Below, piece by piece: positions 1-5,669 of a stretch of 35,518 nucleotides of DNA. The first letter of the stretch is position 1. Each line of letters begins with the position of its first letter. The notes beneath the pieces are model-generated. The model saw only the letters and a list, made by a program, of their open reading frames with translations, was not told the DNA's origin and did not search any database. The translations under genes and the position numbers were made by a program. Source of the DNA: Burkholderiaceae bacterium (GTDB lineage: Bacteria > Pseudomonadota > Gammaproteobacteria > Burkholderiales > Burkholderiaceae_C); NCBI GenBank assembly GCA_019234815.1, contig JAFALA010000051.1:1-35518 (forward strand). The letters are read 5' to 3'.

Positions 1-51
1 CGAGCAGACGGCCAGGGCGGCGCCAGCGATCAGGGAAGTCTTGAGTTTCAT
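1..51 (-). CDS. Exported protein, N-terminus only (partial)
   Basis: An ATG at 51 on the minus strand opens a frame that runs off the left edge of the window after 17 codons. The visible peptide has two lysines, then a hydrophobic stretch ending in Ala-Val-Cys-Ser, which looks like the start of a Sec signal peptide or lipoprotein signal. A weak GGAAA ribosome site lies about 11 bases upstream. It is the next minus-strand gene after the LuxR-type regulator at the edge of the curli locus, so it could be another curli-related exported protein. The visible part is too short to name a family. Confidence 0.5.
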   Translation of the reverse strand, partial: MKLKTSLIAGAALAVCS

Positions 52-108
52 GACGAGTGTTTCCAAAAAATTAAATGAATGGATTACGGAGCATCAAGTT
101 GTGAAGGT

Positions 109-127
109 GTCCGGATGCCCCCCGGAC
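109..127. other. Small GC hairpin between the LuxR-type gene and the left-edge gene
   Basis: GTCCGG (109-114) and CCGGAC (122-127) form a 6-bp perfect stem with a 7-base loop. It lies downstream of the LuxR-type regulator and about 60 bases before the start of the left-edge gene, both on the minus strand. It may terminate the regulator transcript or sit in the leader of the next gene. No U-run follows, so its role is uncertain. The rest of 52-299 shows a GTGA-N8-TCAC pair near 213-233 and a CGGA-N4-TCCG dyad at 280-291, and no gene. Confidence 0.35.
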
Positions 128-299
128 CCTGCACACAGACGATTCACTCTGCCCAGAGCATCACCTGTCACTCACGGCAATCTTGCTTCACGCTTTGATT
201 GCAGTGAGTGAGACTTTATTCACACATTGCGACACGCTGATGCGTGGAATTGATCCCAAACCGGAAATACGGGCTATGCGGAATAGTCCGTTCGGATCA

Positions 300-1187
300 T
301 CAGTGGCCGCGTACGGCGGTAGAGGGTGCGTTGCCCGTGCGCGCGTTGGCGGGCATGGGCAGGAGGTTGAGCGCATGCGCGCGTGCAATGGCCTGAACGC
401 GGTTGCCCACGTTCAGCTTGCGATAGATCTTTTGCAAATGATTCTTGACGGTCAATGCGCTGACGGCCAGGATCATGCCGATTTCGACATTGGTCTTGCC
501 CAGCAGCAAATAGCGCATCACTTCGAGTTCGCGCGACGAAAGCGGCGACGCCGGTTTCTGGATGTGGCCCTGGCCGGTTGCATCGCGGGTCGCAATGATG
601 CGCAGAAAGGCCTGGTGCATGTAGGGGAGCAGCAGGGTCAGGAAGTATTCGTGGCGCTCGGTCGGCGGCGTGGGAATGTCGAACAGCGCAAAGAATGTCG
701 CGCCGCCTTGCAGGCGCTCGGTGCCGCAGGCCAGCACGTTGCTGAGGCGCTCCTTGCCGATCGACCTGGAGAGCTGGGCCGCGGATTCTGAGTGGGCGGG
801 GCGCCCCAGGTCGGCGGATTTTTGAGCCGAAGCCGCATCGTCGGCGAGTTCGGCGACGCCGCGGAATGTGAGTCGGCCAAACTGGCGGCAATGACGCACG
901 ATGTTCACAGCCAATCCGTTTTCGCTGTCATAAAGCCGGTGCAGGGCGTCGGCGTCGCGCGGCTGCGCATTCAGGCATTCGGTGTGGAGCACGCGGTCGT
1001 CTTCGTCCAGGTGCACGCACACCATCAGGCTGTGAGGGAGCAGCGCACCCAATGCCCCCTGGCTCCAGGTGAAGAGCTGGCGCAGCAGACGGACGTACAG
1101 GCCGTTTTCAATGGCGCGCACCAGACGTTCTTCTTCGTCGCGACTCAGAATGATCAGTTCTTGAACGCAAGGATGGGTTGTTTTCAT
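300..1187 (-). CDS. LuxR-family transcriptional regulator (EpsA-like), candidate curli regulator
   Basis: This is a 295-residue protein. Its C-terminal ~65 residues are a GerE/LuxR helix-turn-helix: a Ser-Ser-Arg-Glu-Leu-Glu-Val start, a Gly-Lys-Thr-Asn-Val-Glu-Ile-Gly turn region and a Leu-Thr-Val-Lys-Asn-His-Leu recognition helix. The N-terminal ~200 residues lack a response-regulator receiver. They resemble the sensory part of EpsA-type regulators of exopolysaccharide loci (a Trp-Ser-Gln-Gly...Leu-Leu-Pro-His region near residue 40), which is family knowledge from memory. E. coli CsgD is also a LuxR-type protein, and this is the only regulator gene next to the curli genes. Control of the curlin promoters is therefore likely by context, though unproven. 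The ATG at 1187 is preceded by only a weak GAGC ribosome site. A terminator lies between it and the curlin-like gene upstream. Confidence 0.8.
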   Translation of the reverse strand: MKTTHPCVQELIILSRDEEERLVRAIENGLYVRLLRQLFTWSQGALGALLPHSLMVCVHLDEDDRVLHTECLNAQPRDADALHRLYDSENGLAVNIVRHCRQFGRLTFRGVAELADDAASAQKSADLGRPAHSESAAQLSRSIGKERLSNVLACGTERLQGGATFFALFDIPTPPTERHEYFLTLLLPYMHQAFLRIIATRDATGQGHIQKPASPLSSRELEVMRYLLLGKTNVEIGMILAVSALTVKNHLQKIYRKLNVGNRVQAIARAHALNLLPMPANARTGNAPSTAVRGH

Positions 1188-1253
1188 AGCCGCTGCTCAA
1201 TACAACATTGCAGACGATCTGCACCACGCATCGCAATCGCTCTGAGGTTCATG

Positions 1254-1290
1254 CAAAGACAAATACCGATTGCGAGGCATGCAATCGGTA
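1254..1290 (-). terminator. Intrinsic terminator of the curlin-like gene
   Basis: TACCGATTGC (1264-1273) and GCAATCGGTA (1281-1290) pair perfectly over 10 bp with a 7-base loop. Read on the minus strand, the stem is followed by TTTGTCTTT. This is a classic Rho-independent terminator about 80 bases after the stop of the curlin-like gene at 1368 and before the regulator start at 1187. It implies that the regulator has its own promoter or depends on read-through. Confidence 0.75.
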
Positions 1291-1367
1291 GTTTGAGTAG
1301 GCCGGACGACCAGGGCAGTGGTCGCGCCCGCCTAGACGGACAGGAGATCGGCTGCGCCGACCTGCTA

Positions 1368-1724
1368 TCAGCGCTGGAGGATGACGGCCTTGGCGTTGGT
1401 GGCGCCAGCTTGCTGGATGTAAGCCACGGCGCCAGCGTTGGTGCCGTTGGTGTTGTCTTGGTAGATCCAAGCCAGCGACGTGGTCGAACCGTTCTGGTCG
1501 ATCACGGCGGTCACGTTCGTGGACGTGCCCAACTGTTGGATGACGGCGCTGTTGTTGGTCAGCGTGTTGGTCGTGTCGAGCAGGGGCTCAACGACGCCGC
1601 CGATCACGGTGGAGTCAGCAGCGGGAGCGGAGATGACGGTCAGGGTGGTCAGGCTGATGTCGTCAGCGAAAGCACCGAAGGAAGCAACGGCCAGAGCGGC
1701 AGCAACGAGGGACTTGAAGTTCAT
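1368..1724 (-). CDS. Degenerate curlin-like secreted protein
   Basis: The protein has 118 residues from the ATG at 1724, chosen because a GAGAGAG ribosome site lies about 9 bases upstream and a clean signal peptide follows (cut after Phe-Ala, before Asp-Asp-Ile-Ser-Leu). The mature start resembles that of the two csgA-like proteins (Ala-Asp-Ile-Ser-Leu-Thr). The C-terminal half keeps curlin-style strands (Ser-Ala-Val-Ile-Gln-Gln, Val-Thr-Ala-Val-Ile-Asp-Gln-Asn-Gly, Ala-Val-Ala-Tyr-Ile-Gln-Gln-Ala-Gly), and it ends in Ala-Val-Ile-Leu-Gln-Arg like the other two. The regular Asn-Gly-x-x-Asn turns are mostly gone, replaced by Thr-rich sequence. It probably travels through the CsgG pore as a minor subunit, cap or nucleator; that role is inference. 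It is transcribed away from csgA copy 1, sharing a ~400-base control region. Confidence 0.7.
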   Translation of the reverse strand: MNFKSLVAAALAVASFGAFADDISLTTLTVISAPAADSTVIGGVVEPLLDTTNTLTNNSAVIQQLGTSTNVTAVIDQNGSTTSLAWIYQDNTNGTNAGAVAYIQQAGATNAKAVILQR

Positions 1725-1769
1725 GATGTGGACTCTCTCAGTAGGGTATTTAAGTTGATAAACAGTCAC

Positions 1770-1782
1770 CGACTTGAAGTCG
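1770..1782. promoter_or_regulatory. 13-bp palindrome upstream of the curlin-like gene
   Basis: CGACTT-G-AAGTCG is a perfect 6-1-6 palindrome located 46-58 bases upstream of the curlin-like start codon, where an operator or activator site would be expected. No other exact copy was noticed in the locus. It lies in the 404-base divergent region 1725-2128, which holds the start signals for both flanking curlin genes but no gene. Confidence 0.35.
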
Positions 1783-1938
1783 CCCTGTCTTTGACAAAGT
1801 GGCGACCCACAACTCGTTTACTGCCAAAGCGCATGAACTTTCGAAGGTCAGGACTTTCTTGATCCGTTTGTTCGAGAAGCGCATTGCTCCTTTGCAGTGG
1901 TTTGCACTTTAGAAATCCTCTGTGACCACCCCATGAAT

Positions 1939-1953
1939 CGTGGACTATTCACG
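1939..1953. promoter_or_regulatory. 15-bp dyad upstream of csgA copy 1
   Basis: CGTGGACTATTCACG has outer arms CGTG and CACG and sits 175 bases before the csgA copy 1 start. A matching 15-bp dyad lies 174 bases before csgA copy 2, although most of the surrounding sequence has diverged between the copies. That makes it a good candidate binding site for the curli regulator. The core GGACTATTC also occurs on the minus strand at 281-289. Confidence 0.5.
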
Positions 1954-2011
1954 CTTGTTCAGGGGGGTCAGGGTTTGCCCGGGGTACTGAAGTCACTCGG
2001 GCATCACAAAT

Positions 2012-2608
2012 AGCGGATTGCACTGCGCAGAAGTTCACGGATCGGCACTTACGCGGCCCGAGGCGGCGCCGTAGTTGGCAGTGAGGCGTTCAACGCCGCA
2101 CCCACAGCCAACCGAACAGGTCCCGATCATGAACAAGCTGAACTTCACCGCCGCCCACCTTCGCGCTCTCGTCGCAGCCGCCGCTGTCGCCCTGGCCGCG
2201 CCCGTGTTTGCAGCGGATATCAGCCTGACGGGCGTCACGTCGGTGCAGAACGGCCTGGACAACGTGTCCAACGTGACCAGCATCGAGTCGGGCGCGGCGG
2301 GCGGTGCCGACAGCAGCAACTACGCCTCGGTGATCCAGAACGGCAACGATAACGTGGCCAATATCACGCAGACGGGTTTTGGCAACCATGTCGAACTGAC
2401 GCAGAGCGGCGACAGCAACAGCTTTGCGGCGCAGCAGATCGGCAGCGAGAACACCATCCTGGCCCAGCAGTTCGGCAACGCCGTGGCAACGCTGTACCAG
2501 AACGGCTCGAACAACAGCATCCAGCTCTACCAGGCTGCAGGCCAGAACGTGGCCTACGTCAGCCAGACCGGCAGCGGCAACCGCGCCGTGATTATTCAGC
2601 GCTGAAAG
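2012..2608 (+). repeat. Tandem duplication, unit 1 (csgA copy 1 with leader)
   Basis: Positions 2012-2608 match 2767-3363 with a constant 755-base offset and no visible insertion or deletion. The match covers about 117 bases of leader and the entire curlin gene, and it ends just after the stop codon. Upstream of 2012 similarity becomes patchy, with only short islands such as the dyad kept. Confidence 0.9.
2129..2605 (+). CDS. csgA: Curlin major-subunit-like protein, copy 1
   Basis: This is a 158-residue amyloid subunit precursor. The ATG at 2129 follows an ACAGG ribosome site and opens a Sec signal peptide ending Val-Phe-Ala-Ala before Asp-Ile-Ser-Leu-Thr. The mature part has about five to six curlin repeats of the form Ser-x-Asn-x-Ala-x-Ile-x-Gln-x-Gly-x-x-Asn (from about residue 65), each expected to form a strand-turn-strand step of a beta-solenoid fibre. 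Export would use CsgE, CsgF and CsgG encoded nearby. It differs from copy 2 at 8 of 158 residues. The C-terminus, Arg-Ala-Val-Ile-Ile-Gln-Arg, resembles the end of E. coli CsgB more than CsgA, so the A versus B label is uncertain. Confidence 0.85.
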   Translation: MNKLNFTAAHLRALVAAAAVALAAPVFAADISLTGVTSVQNGLDNVSNVTSIESGAAGGADSSNYASVIQNGNDNVANITQTGFGNHVELTQSGDSNSFAAQQIGSENTILAQQFGNAVATLYQNGSNNSIQLYQAAGQNVAYVSQTGSGNRAVIIQR

Positions 2609-2694
2609 CGGGCTGGATACTTTCCTGGAAGAGGTGTTTTGCAATCTCCGGCATGACGCTCATTTTTTGAGTTATTGCGGCTCCTGATCGGTAT

Positions 2695-2709
2695 CGTGAG
2701 GATTTCACG
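2695..2709. promoter_or_regulatory. 15-bp dyad upstream of csgA copy 2
   Basis: CGTGA-GGATT-TCACG is a perfect 5-5-5 inverted repeat, 174 bases before the csgA copy 2 start. It is the counterpart of the dyad at 1939-1953. Arms of the GTGA...TCAC type recall CRP/FNR-family sites, though the N5 spacing is one base shorter than the usual CRP N6. A LuxR-type site is equally possible. Confidence 0.5.
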
Positions 2710-2726
2710 AATGGCGGGGCGCGCGG

Positions 2727-2745
2727 ACTCGGGCGGCGCCCGAGT
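2727..2745. other. Strong hairpin between the two csgA copies
   Basis: ACTCGGGC (2727-2734) and GCCCGAGT (2738-2745) make a perfect 8-bp GC-rich stem with a GGC loop, 122 bases after the csgA copy 1 stop and 138 bases before the copy 2 start. There is no T-run after it. It could end or stabilise the copy 1 transcript, or fold in a read-through transcript. The corresponding place in unit 1 (about 1976-2000) has a weaker GCCCG...CGGGC pairing. Confidence 0.45.
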
Positions 2746-2766
2746 GATCGCGTGCCTGCATGAAAA

Positions 2767-3363
2767 AGCGGATTGCACTGCGTAGAAGTTCACGGATCGG
2801 CACTTACGCGGACCGGGGCTGCGCCGTAGTTGGCAGTGAGGCGTTCGACGCCGCATCTACAGCCAACCGAGCAGGTCCCGATCATGAACAAGCTGAACTT
2901 CACCGCCGCCCACCTTCGCGCTCTCGTCGCAGCCGCCGCTGTCGCCCTGGCCGCGCCCGTGTTTGCAGCCGACATCAGCCTGACGGGCGTAGCGTCGGTG
3001 CAGAACGGCCTGGACAACGTGTCCAACGTGACCAGCATCGAGTCGGGCGTGGCGGGCGGTGCCGAAAGCAGCAACTACGCCTCGGTGATCCAGAACGGCA
3101 ACGACAATGTGGCAAATATCACACAGACCGGTTCGGGCAACCATGTCGAACTGACCCAGAACGGCGACAGCAACAGCTTCACGGCGCAGCAGATCGGCAG
3201 CGAGAACACCATCCTGGCCCAGCAGTTCGGCAATGCCATGGCAACGCTGTACCAGAACGGCTCGAACAACAGCATTCAGCTCTACCAAGCTGCAGGCCAG
3301 AACGTGGCTTATGTCAGCCAGACCGGCAGCGGCAACCGCGCCGTGATCATGCAGCGTTGAAAA
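2767..3363 (+). repeat. Tandem duplication, unit 2 (csgA copy 2 with leader)
   Basis: This is the second unit of the 755-base-period duplication. It matches 2012-2608 across the leader and the coding region, with scattered single-base changes only. The gap-free alignment and the mix of synonymous and non-synonymous changes suggest a duplication that is not brand new but is still homogeneous, possibly kept so by gene conversion. Confidence 0.9.
2884..3360 (+). CDS. csgA: Curlin major-subunit-like protein, copy 2
   Basis: This 158-residue curlin precursor is a paralogue of the gene at 2129. The ATG at 2884 has the same upstream context (GCAGGTCCCGATC). Signal peptide and repeat layout are identical to copy 1. 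The eight differences include Phe to Ser and Ser to Asn within Gln-Thr-Gly and Gln-x-Gly turns, which bring those repeats closer to the curlin consensus than in copy 1, and Ile to Met in the final Ala-Val-Ile-x-Gln-Arg. It is convergent with the csgB-like gene, with a very strong hairpin between them. Role: fibre subunit of curli, exported through CsgG. Confidence 0.85.
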   Translation: MNKLNFTAAHLRALVAAAAVALAAPVFAADISLTGVASVQNGLDNVSNVTSIESGVAGGAESSNYASVIQNGNDNVANITQTGSGNHVELTQNGDSNSFTAQQIGSENTILAQQFGNAMATLYQNGSNNSIQLYQAAGQNVAYVSQTGSGNRAVIMQR

Positions 3364-3364
3364 T

Positions 3365-3392
3365 GATTGGCGATTGGCGATTGGCGATTGGG
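3365..3392. repeat. Four tandem heptamers (GATTGGC)
   Basis: GATTGGC is repeated three times, followed by GATTGGG, starting 4 bases after the csgA copy 2 stop. The last unit merges into ATTGG-GCGCCG-CCAAT, a short inverted repeat (3387-3402). Such short intergenic tandem repeats can vary in copy number between strains. No function is visible. Confidence 0.8.
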
Positions 3393-3404
3393 CGCCGCCA
3401 ATGG

Positions 3405-3432
3405 ACTGCAGGGCCCCTGGGGGCCCTGCAGT
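3405..3432. terminator. Perfect 13-bp hairpin between convergent csgA copy 2 and csgB-like gene
   Basis: ACTGCAGGGCCCC (3405-3417) pairs perfectly with GGGGCCCTGCAGT (3420-3432) across a 2-base loop. It lies 45 bases after the csgA copy 2 stop and 56 bases after the csgB-like stop on the other strand, so it can serve both directions. There is no T-run on either side. It is therefore either a U-independent bidirectional terminator, a 3' end-protecting stem, or a cruciform site. Confidence 0.65.
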
Positions 3433-3488
3433 GGACGCGCTGGCGGTGTGGCGGCGAGCGCCCGGGTGCTGGAGGCTGGGTCCGGCGC

Positions 3489-4136
3489 TTATTGAGAGAC
3501 GGTGAACCTCAAACCTGAACCGCGCAGCGTCACGTTGCTGACGTTGAGCGTTTGAATGCCGGGCAGCTGGTTGAGGGTGATCACGTTGTTGTCGCCGATT
3601 TCCTGCAGCGTGGCGGCGCTGTTGCCCAGCTGGCTGGCCGTGATGATGTTGCCCGTGCCGTTTTGATAGGTGGTCAGGGTGTTTCCTGATCCGGACTGCG
3701 AGATGTCGGCGTAATTGCCAACGCCGATCTGCGTGGCGTTGACCGTATTGCTCGAACCCGATTGAATGACCCGGATCTGGTTGAGGTTGCCGTTCTGGAC
3801 GATCGTGGCGCTGTTGTACGAGCCCGTTTGTTCCACATCGGCGATGTTGCCGTTGCCAAGCGGATAGAGCGACCGGTCGGTCGTCGAGGTGTCGAGGGTC
3901 TGGTCGATCGAGCCGACCAGGTTGTTGCCGTTGCTCTGGATGATGCTGGCGGCGGTGAGCAGGATGTCGGCCTGGCCGATGTCCGTATATTTGAGGAGCG
4001 CCGCGCCCGGCGACACTTGCGCATGCGCGCCAAGTGGCAGCACCGCGCAGGCGGCCAGGGCAATGCAACCGGCCATGCCGGGAATCGACAAGGCGCGATC
4101 CGCCTTGTATTGCTGGTGCACGAGTTTCTTGCTCAT
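3489..4136 (-). CDS. csgB: CsgB-like curlin protein (long, about nine repeats)
   Basis: This 215-residue secreted curlin is the last gene of the csgEFG operon. The ATG at 4136 overlaps the csgG stop by ATGA, and a GGAATAGGAA ribosome site precedes it. A long basic leader and hydrophobic core end at Gly-Ala-His-Ala, near residue 39. About nine curlin-type repeats follow (for example Tyr-Asn-Ser-Ala-Thr-Ile-Val-Gln-Asn-Gly and Tyr-Ala-Asp-Ile-Ser-Gln-Ser-Gly-Ser-Gly-Asn), more than the five of E. coli CsgA or CsgB. The C-terminus (Gly-Leu-Arg-Phe-Thr-Val-Ser-Gln) loosely resembles the end of E. coli CsgB. Coupling to csgG fits a minor subunit or nucleator made together with the pore. Which of the four curlins really nucleates cannot be told from sequence. 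Confidence 0.75.
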   Translation of the reverse strand: MSKKLVHQQYKADRALSIPGMAGCIALAACAVLPLGAHAQVSPGAALLKYTDIGQADILLTAASIIQSNGNNLVGSIDQTLDTSTTDRSLYPLGNGNIADVEQTGSYNSATIVQNGNLNQIRVIQSGSSNTVNATQIGVGNYADISQSGSGNTLTTYQNGTGNIITASQLGNSAATLQEIGDNNVITLNQLPGIQTLNVSNVTLRGSGLRFTVSQ

Positions 4137-5635
4137 TTCCTATTCCAATACAAGTCGAAGATATCAGCCTTGGGCTTGTTTTGCACGGCACTTGCGGCGG
4201 CGGCAGGTGGTGCCGCGCTCGCGGTGGGCGCTGCCGGCCGGGCAGCAGCGGCCGTCGTATCAGGCGCTGGCGCGGTCGGCGCGGGCGTTGGCGTTGAAGG
4301 TGCGTTTGCGGGCGCCGTGACCGCCTTGGCTGCGGGGCTGGCAGAACTGGCGGAAGGGGCTGCAGCGGCAGGCGCGCTGGCCGCCACGGCCGCTATTGCC
4401 GGTGCCTTCGTGGGCGCACTTGCGGGTGCACTTGCAGGTGCATTTGCAGGTGCATTTGCAGGCGCAGCCGTGGCCTTCGCCGATGCCGCCTTGGCGGGCA
4501 AGCTGGCAGCCGGCGCTGCTGACGTTGATGAAGCCGGAGGCGCTGCGCGGTCCTGTGGTGGCGGGGACGCGGGTGTCGCGGCGGCCGGCGGCGCGGCCGG
4601 TGGGCTTGCAGCCGCTCCTGCGGGTGCCTGTGTGCCGGGCCGAGCCTGGCTGGCTGTCGTCGCCGCGGCCGCGGCGCGCGCGGCTCCACCGGCTTGGCGC
4701 GGGTCGTCCAGGAAGGGCAGCGGCACCACGGTCTCGCGGGCGGCGACCACGGGACGCATCGGAATCTGCGCCGTTTCATCGACGGGTTCGCCGCTGAGAT
4801 TGGTGACCTCGTCCCCCAGATAGGCCTGGATGACGGGCGAGAACCACTGGCTGTTGTCTTCCAGTTCGACGTTGTGGTCGCGAATGCCGTTGACTGTCAG
4901 GTGGATGACGGCCGCTTCGATGGCCTCGCGCACGGCGAGCTGCCCCGGTTCGTTGGTGGCGTAGCCCGTTTCAGCCTGCAGCAGCGCCTGATAGGACGTG
5001 TAGGCATAGATGCTGGCATTGAGCTGGTAGGAATAGATGGTCTTGGTGACCGAGACCGCATTCAGGATCTGTCCGTAACGGACGTCCACGCTGCGCAGCG
5101 ACACCGTCACCTGGTCGACCCGGTATTGGGTGCTTGCGCCGATGCCGAGGTAGTTGGCGCCCTTGCCGCCCGAACGCACATTGCTTTCATAGGCAATCAC
5201 GCCGCCCTCGATGATCATGCTGGCAGGCATCATGTTGGGCAGGTTGTAGAGCGGCTTGCCTTTTTCCGTCGAGCTTTCGGCGGCGCGGATGACGCGCCGC
5301 TCGGTCAGCAGGTTCTGCAGGCCTTCGCGTTCCACGGGCACATACCATCCCGAGTCCCACAAGGCCTTGATCAGCATGGTGGCCGCACCCTGCGAGACCA
5401 GCGTGGAGTAGGCGCTGTCCGGCGAGGGCTTGTATTGGCCGGTCTCGTCGCGAAACGCGTAGACCGCAACGGGGATGCGCACCTTGGGCCTGGGCAGGCG
5501 CGTCAAGTCCTGCGTGATGGCCGTGGTCGGCGACAGTTTGGCGTTCGACTTGACTTCGGACGGCGGGACGTTGGTGGCGCACCCCGTCACTGCCAATGCC
5601 AAAATGGCAAGCAGATGCTTTCCACGGGTCAGCAC
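4133..5635 (-). CDS. csgG: Curli secretion channel CsgG with long Ala/Pro-rich C-terminal tail
   Basis: CsgG forms the nonameric outer-membrane lipoprotein pore that exports curlins. The GTG at 5635 gives a compact lipoprotein signal (Leu-Ala-Val-Thr-Gly-Cys at residues 14-19); longer upstream frames would overlap csgF. Residues 19 to about 276 align without major gaps to E. coli CsgG: Asp-Leu-Thr-x-Leu-Pro, Asp-Glu-Thr-Gly-Gln, Gly-Leu-Gln-Asn-Leu-Leu-x-Glu-Arg, Tyr-Glu-Ser-Asn-Val-x-Ser-Gly-Gly. The E. coli constriction residues Tyr51, Asn55 and Phe56 correspond here to Ser53, Ala57 and Tyr58 of the mature chain. After the usual family length (~277) the protein continues for ~224 residues of Ala, Pro, Ser and Thr, ending in Asp-Ile-Phe-Asp-Leu-Tyr-Trp-Asn-Arg-Lys. 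The stop overlaps the csgB-like start. Total length is 500. Confidence 0.93.
   Translation of the reverse strand: MLTRGKHLLAILALAVTGCATNVPPSEVKSNAKLSPTTAITQDLTRLPRPKVRIPVAVYAFRDETGQYKPSPDSAYSTLVSQGAATMLIKALWDSGWYVPVEREGLQNLLTERRVIRAAESSTEKGKPLYNLPNMMPASMIIEGGVIAYESNVRSGGKGANYLGIGASTQYRVDQVTVSLRSVDVRYGQILNAVSVTKTIYSYQLNASIYAYTSYQALLQAETGYATNEPGQLAVREAIEAAVIHLTVNGIRDHNVELEDNSQWFSPVIQAYLGDEVTNLSGEPVDETAQIPMRPVVAARETVVPLPFLDDPRQAGGAARAAAAATTASQARPGTQAPAGAAASPPAAPPAAATPASPPPQDRAAPPASSTSAAPAASLPAKAASAKATAAPANAPANAPASAPASAPTKAPAIAAVAASAPAAAAPSASSASPAAKAVTAPANAPSTPTPAPTAPAPDTTAAAARPAAPTASAAPPAAAASAVQNKPKADIFDLYWNRK
4414..4461 (-). repeat. Four 12-bp tandem repeats inside the csgG tail
   Basis: Four consecutive 12-bp units (GTGCATTTGCAG and close variants on the plus strand) encode the Ala-Pro-Ala-Asn / Ala-Pro-Ala-Ser tetrapeptide repeats of the CsgG tail. 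The unit is a multiple of three, so slippage would change tail length without breaking the frame. Confidence 0.8.
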
Positions 5636-5669
5636 ATTCGCCCGTGCCTGGTATTGAGCCGCTTGCACC

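Noticed and set aside
2042..2056. A GG-N10-GC sigma-54-like element in the csgA copy 1 leader
   Set aside because: The GC at -12 is not preserved in the otherwise near-identical leader of copy 2, and the rest of the consensus is poor.
3365..3392. Heptamer repeat as a CRISPR or plasmid iteron array
   Set aside because: There are only four contiguous 7-mers, no spacers and no replication or cas gene nearby.
2760..3518. A 252-codon frame overlapping csgA copy 2 in another frame
   Set aside because: It is Arg/Gln/Pro-rich shadow sequence with no signal or motif; the curlin reading frame in the same DNA is clear.
4414..4461. Short regular repeats that could suggest a CRISPR array
   Set aside because: The units are contiguous 12-mers without spacers and encode in-frame Ala-Pro repeats of the CsgG tail.
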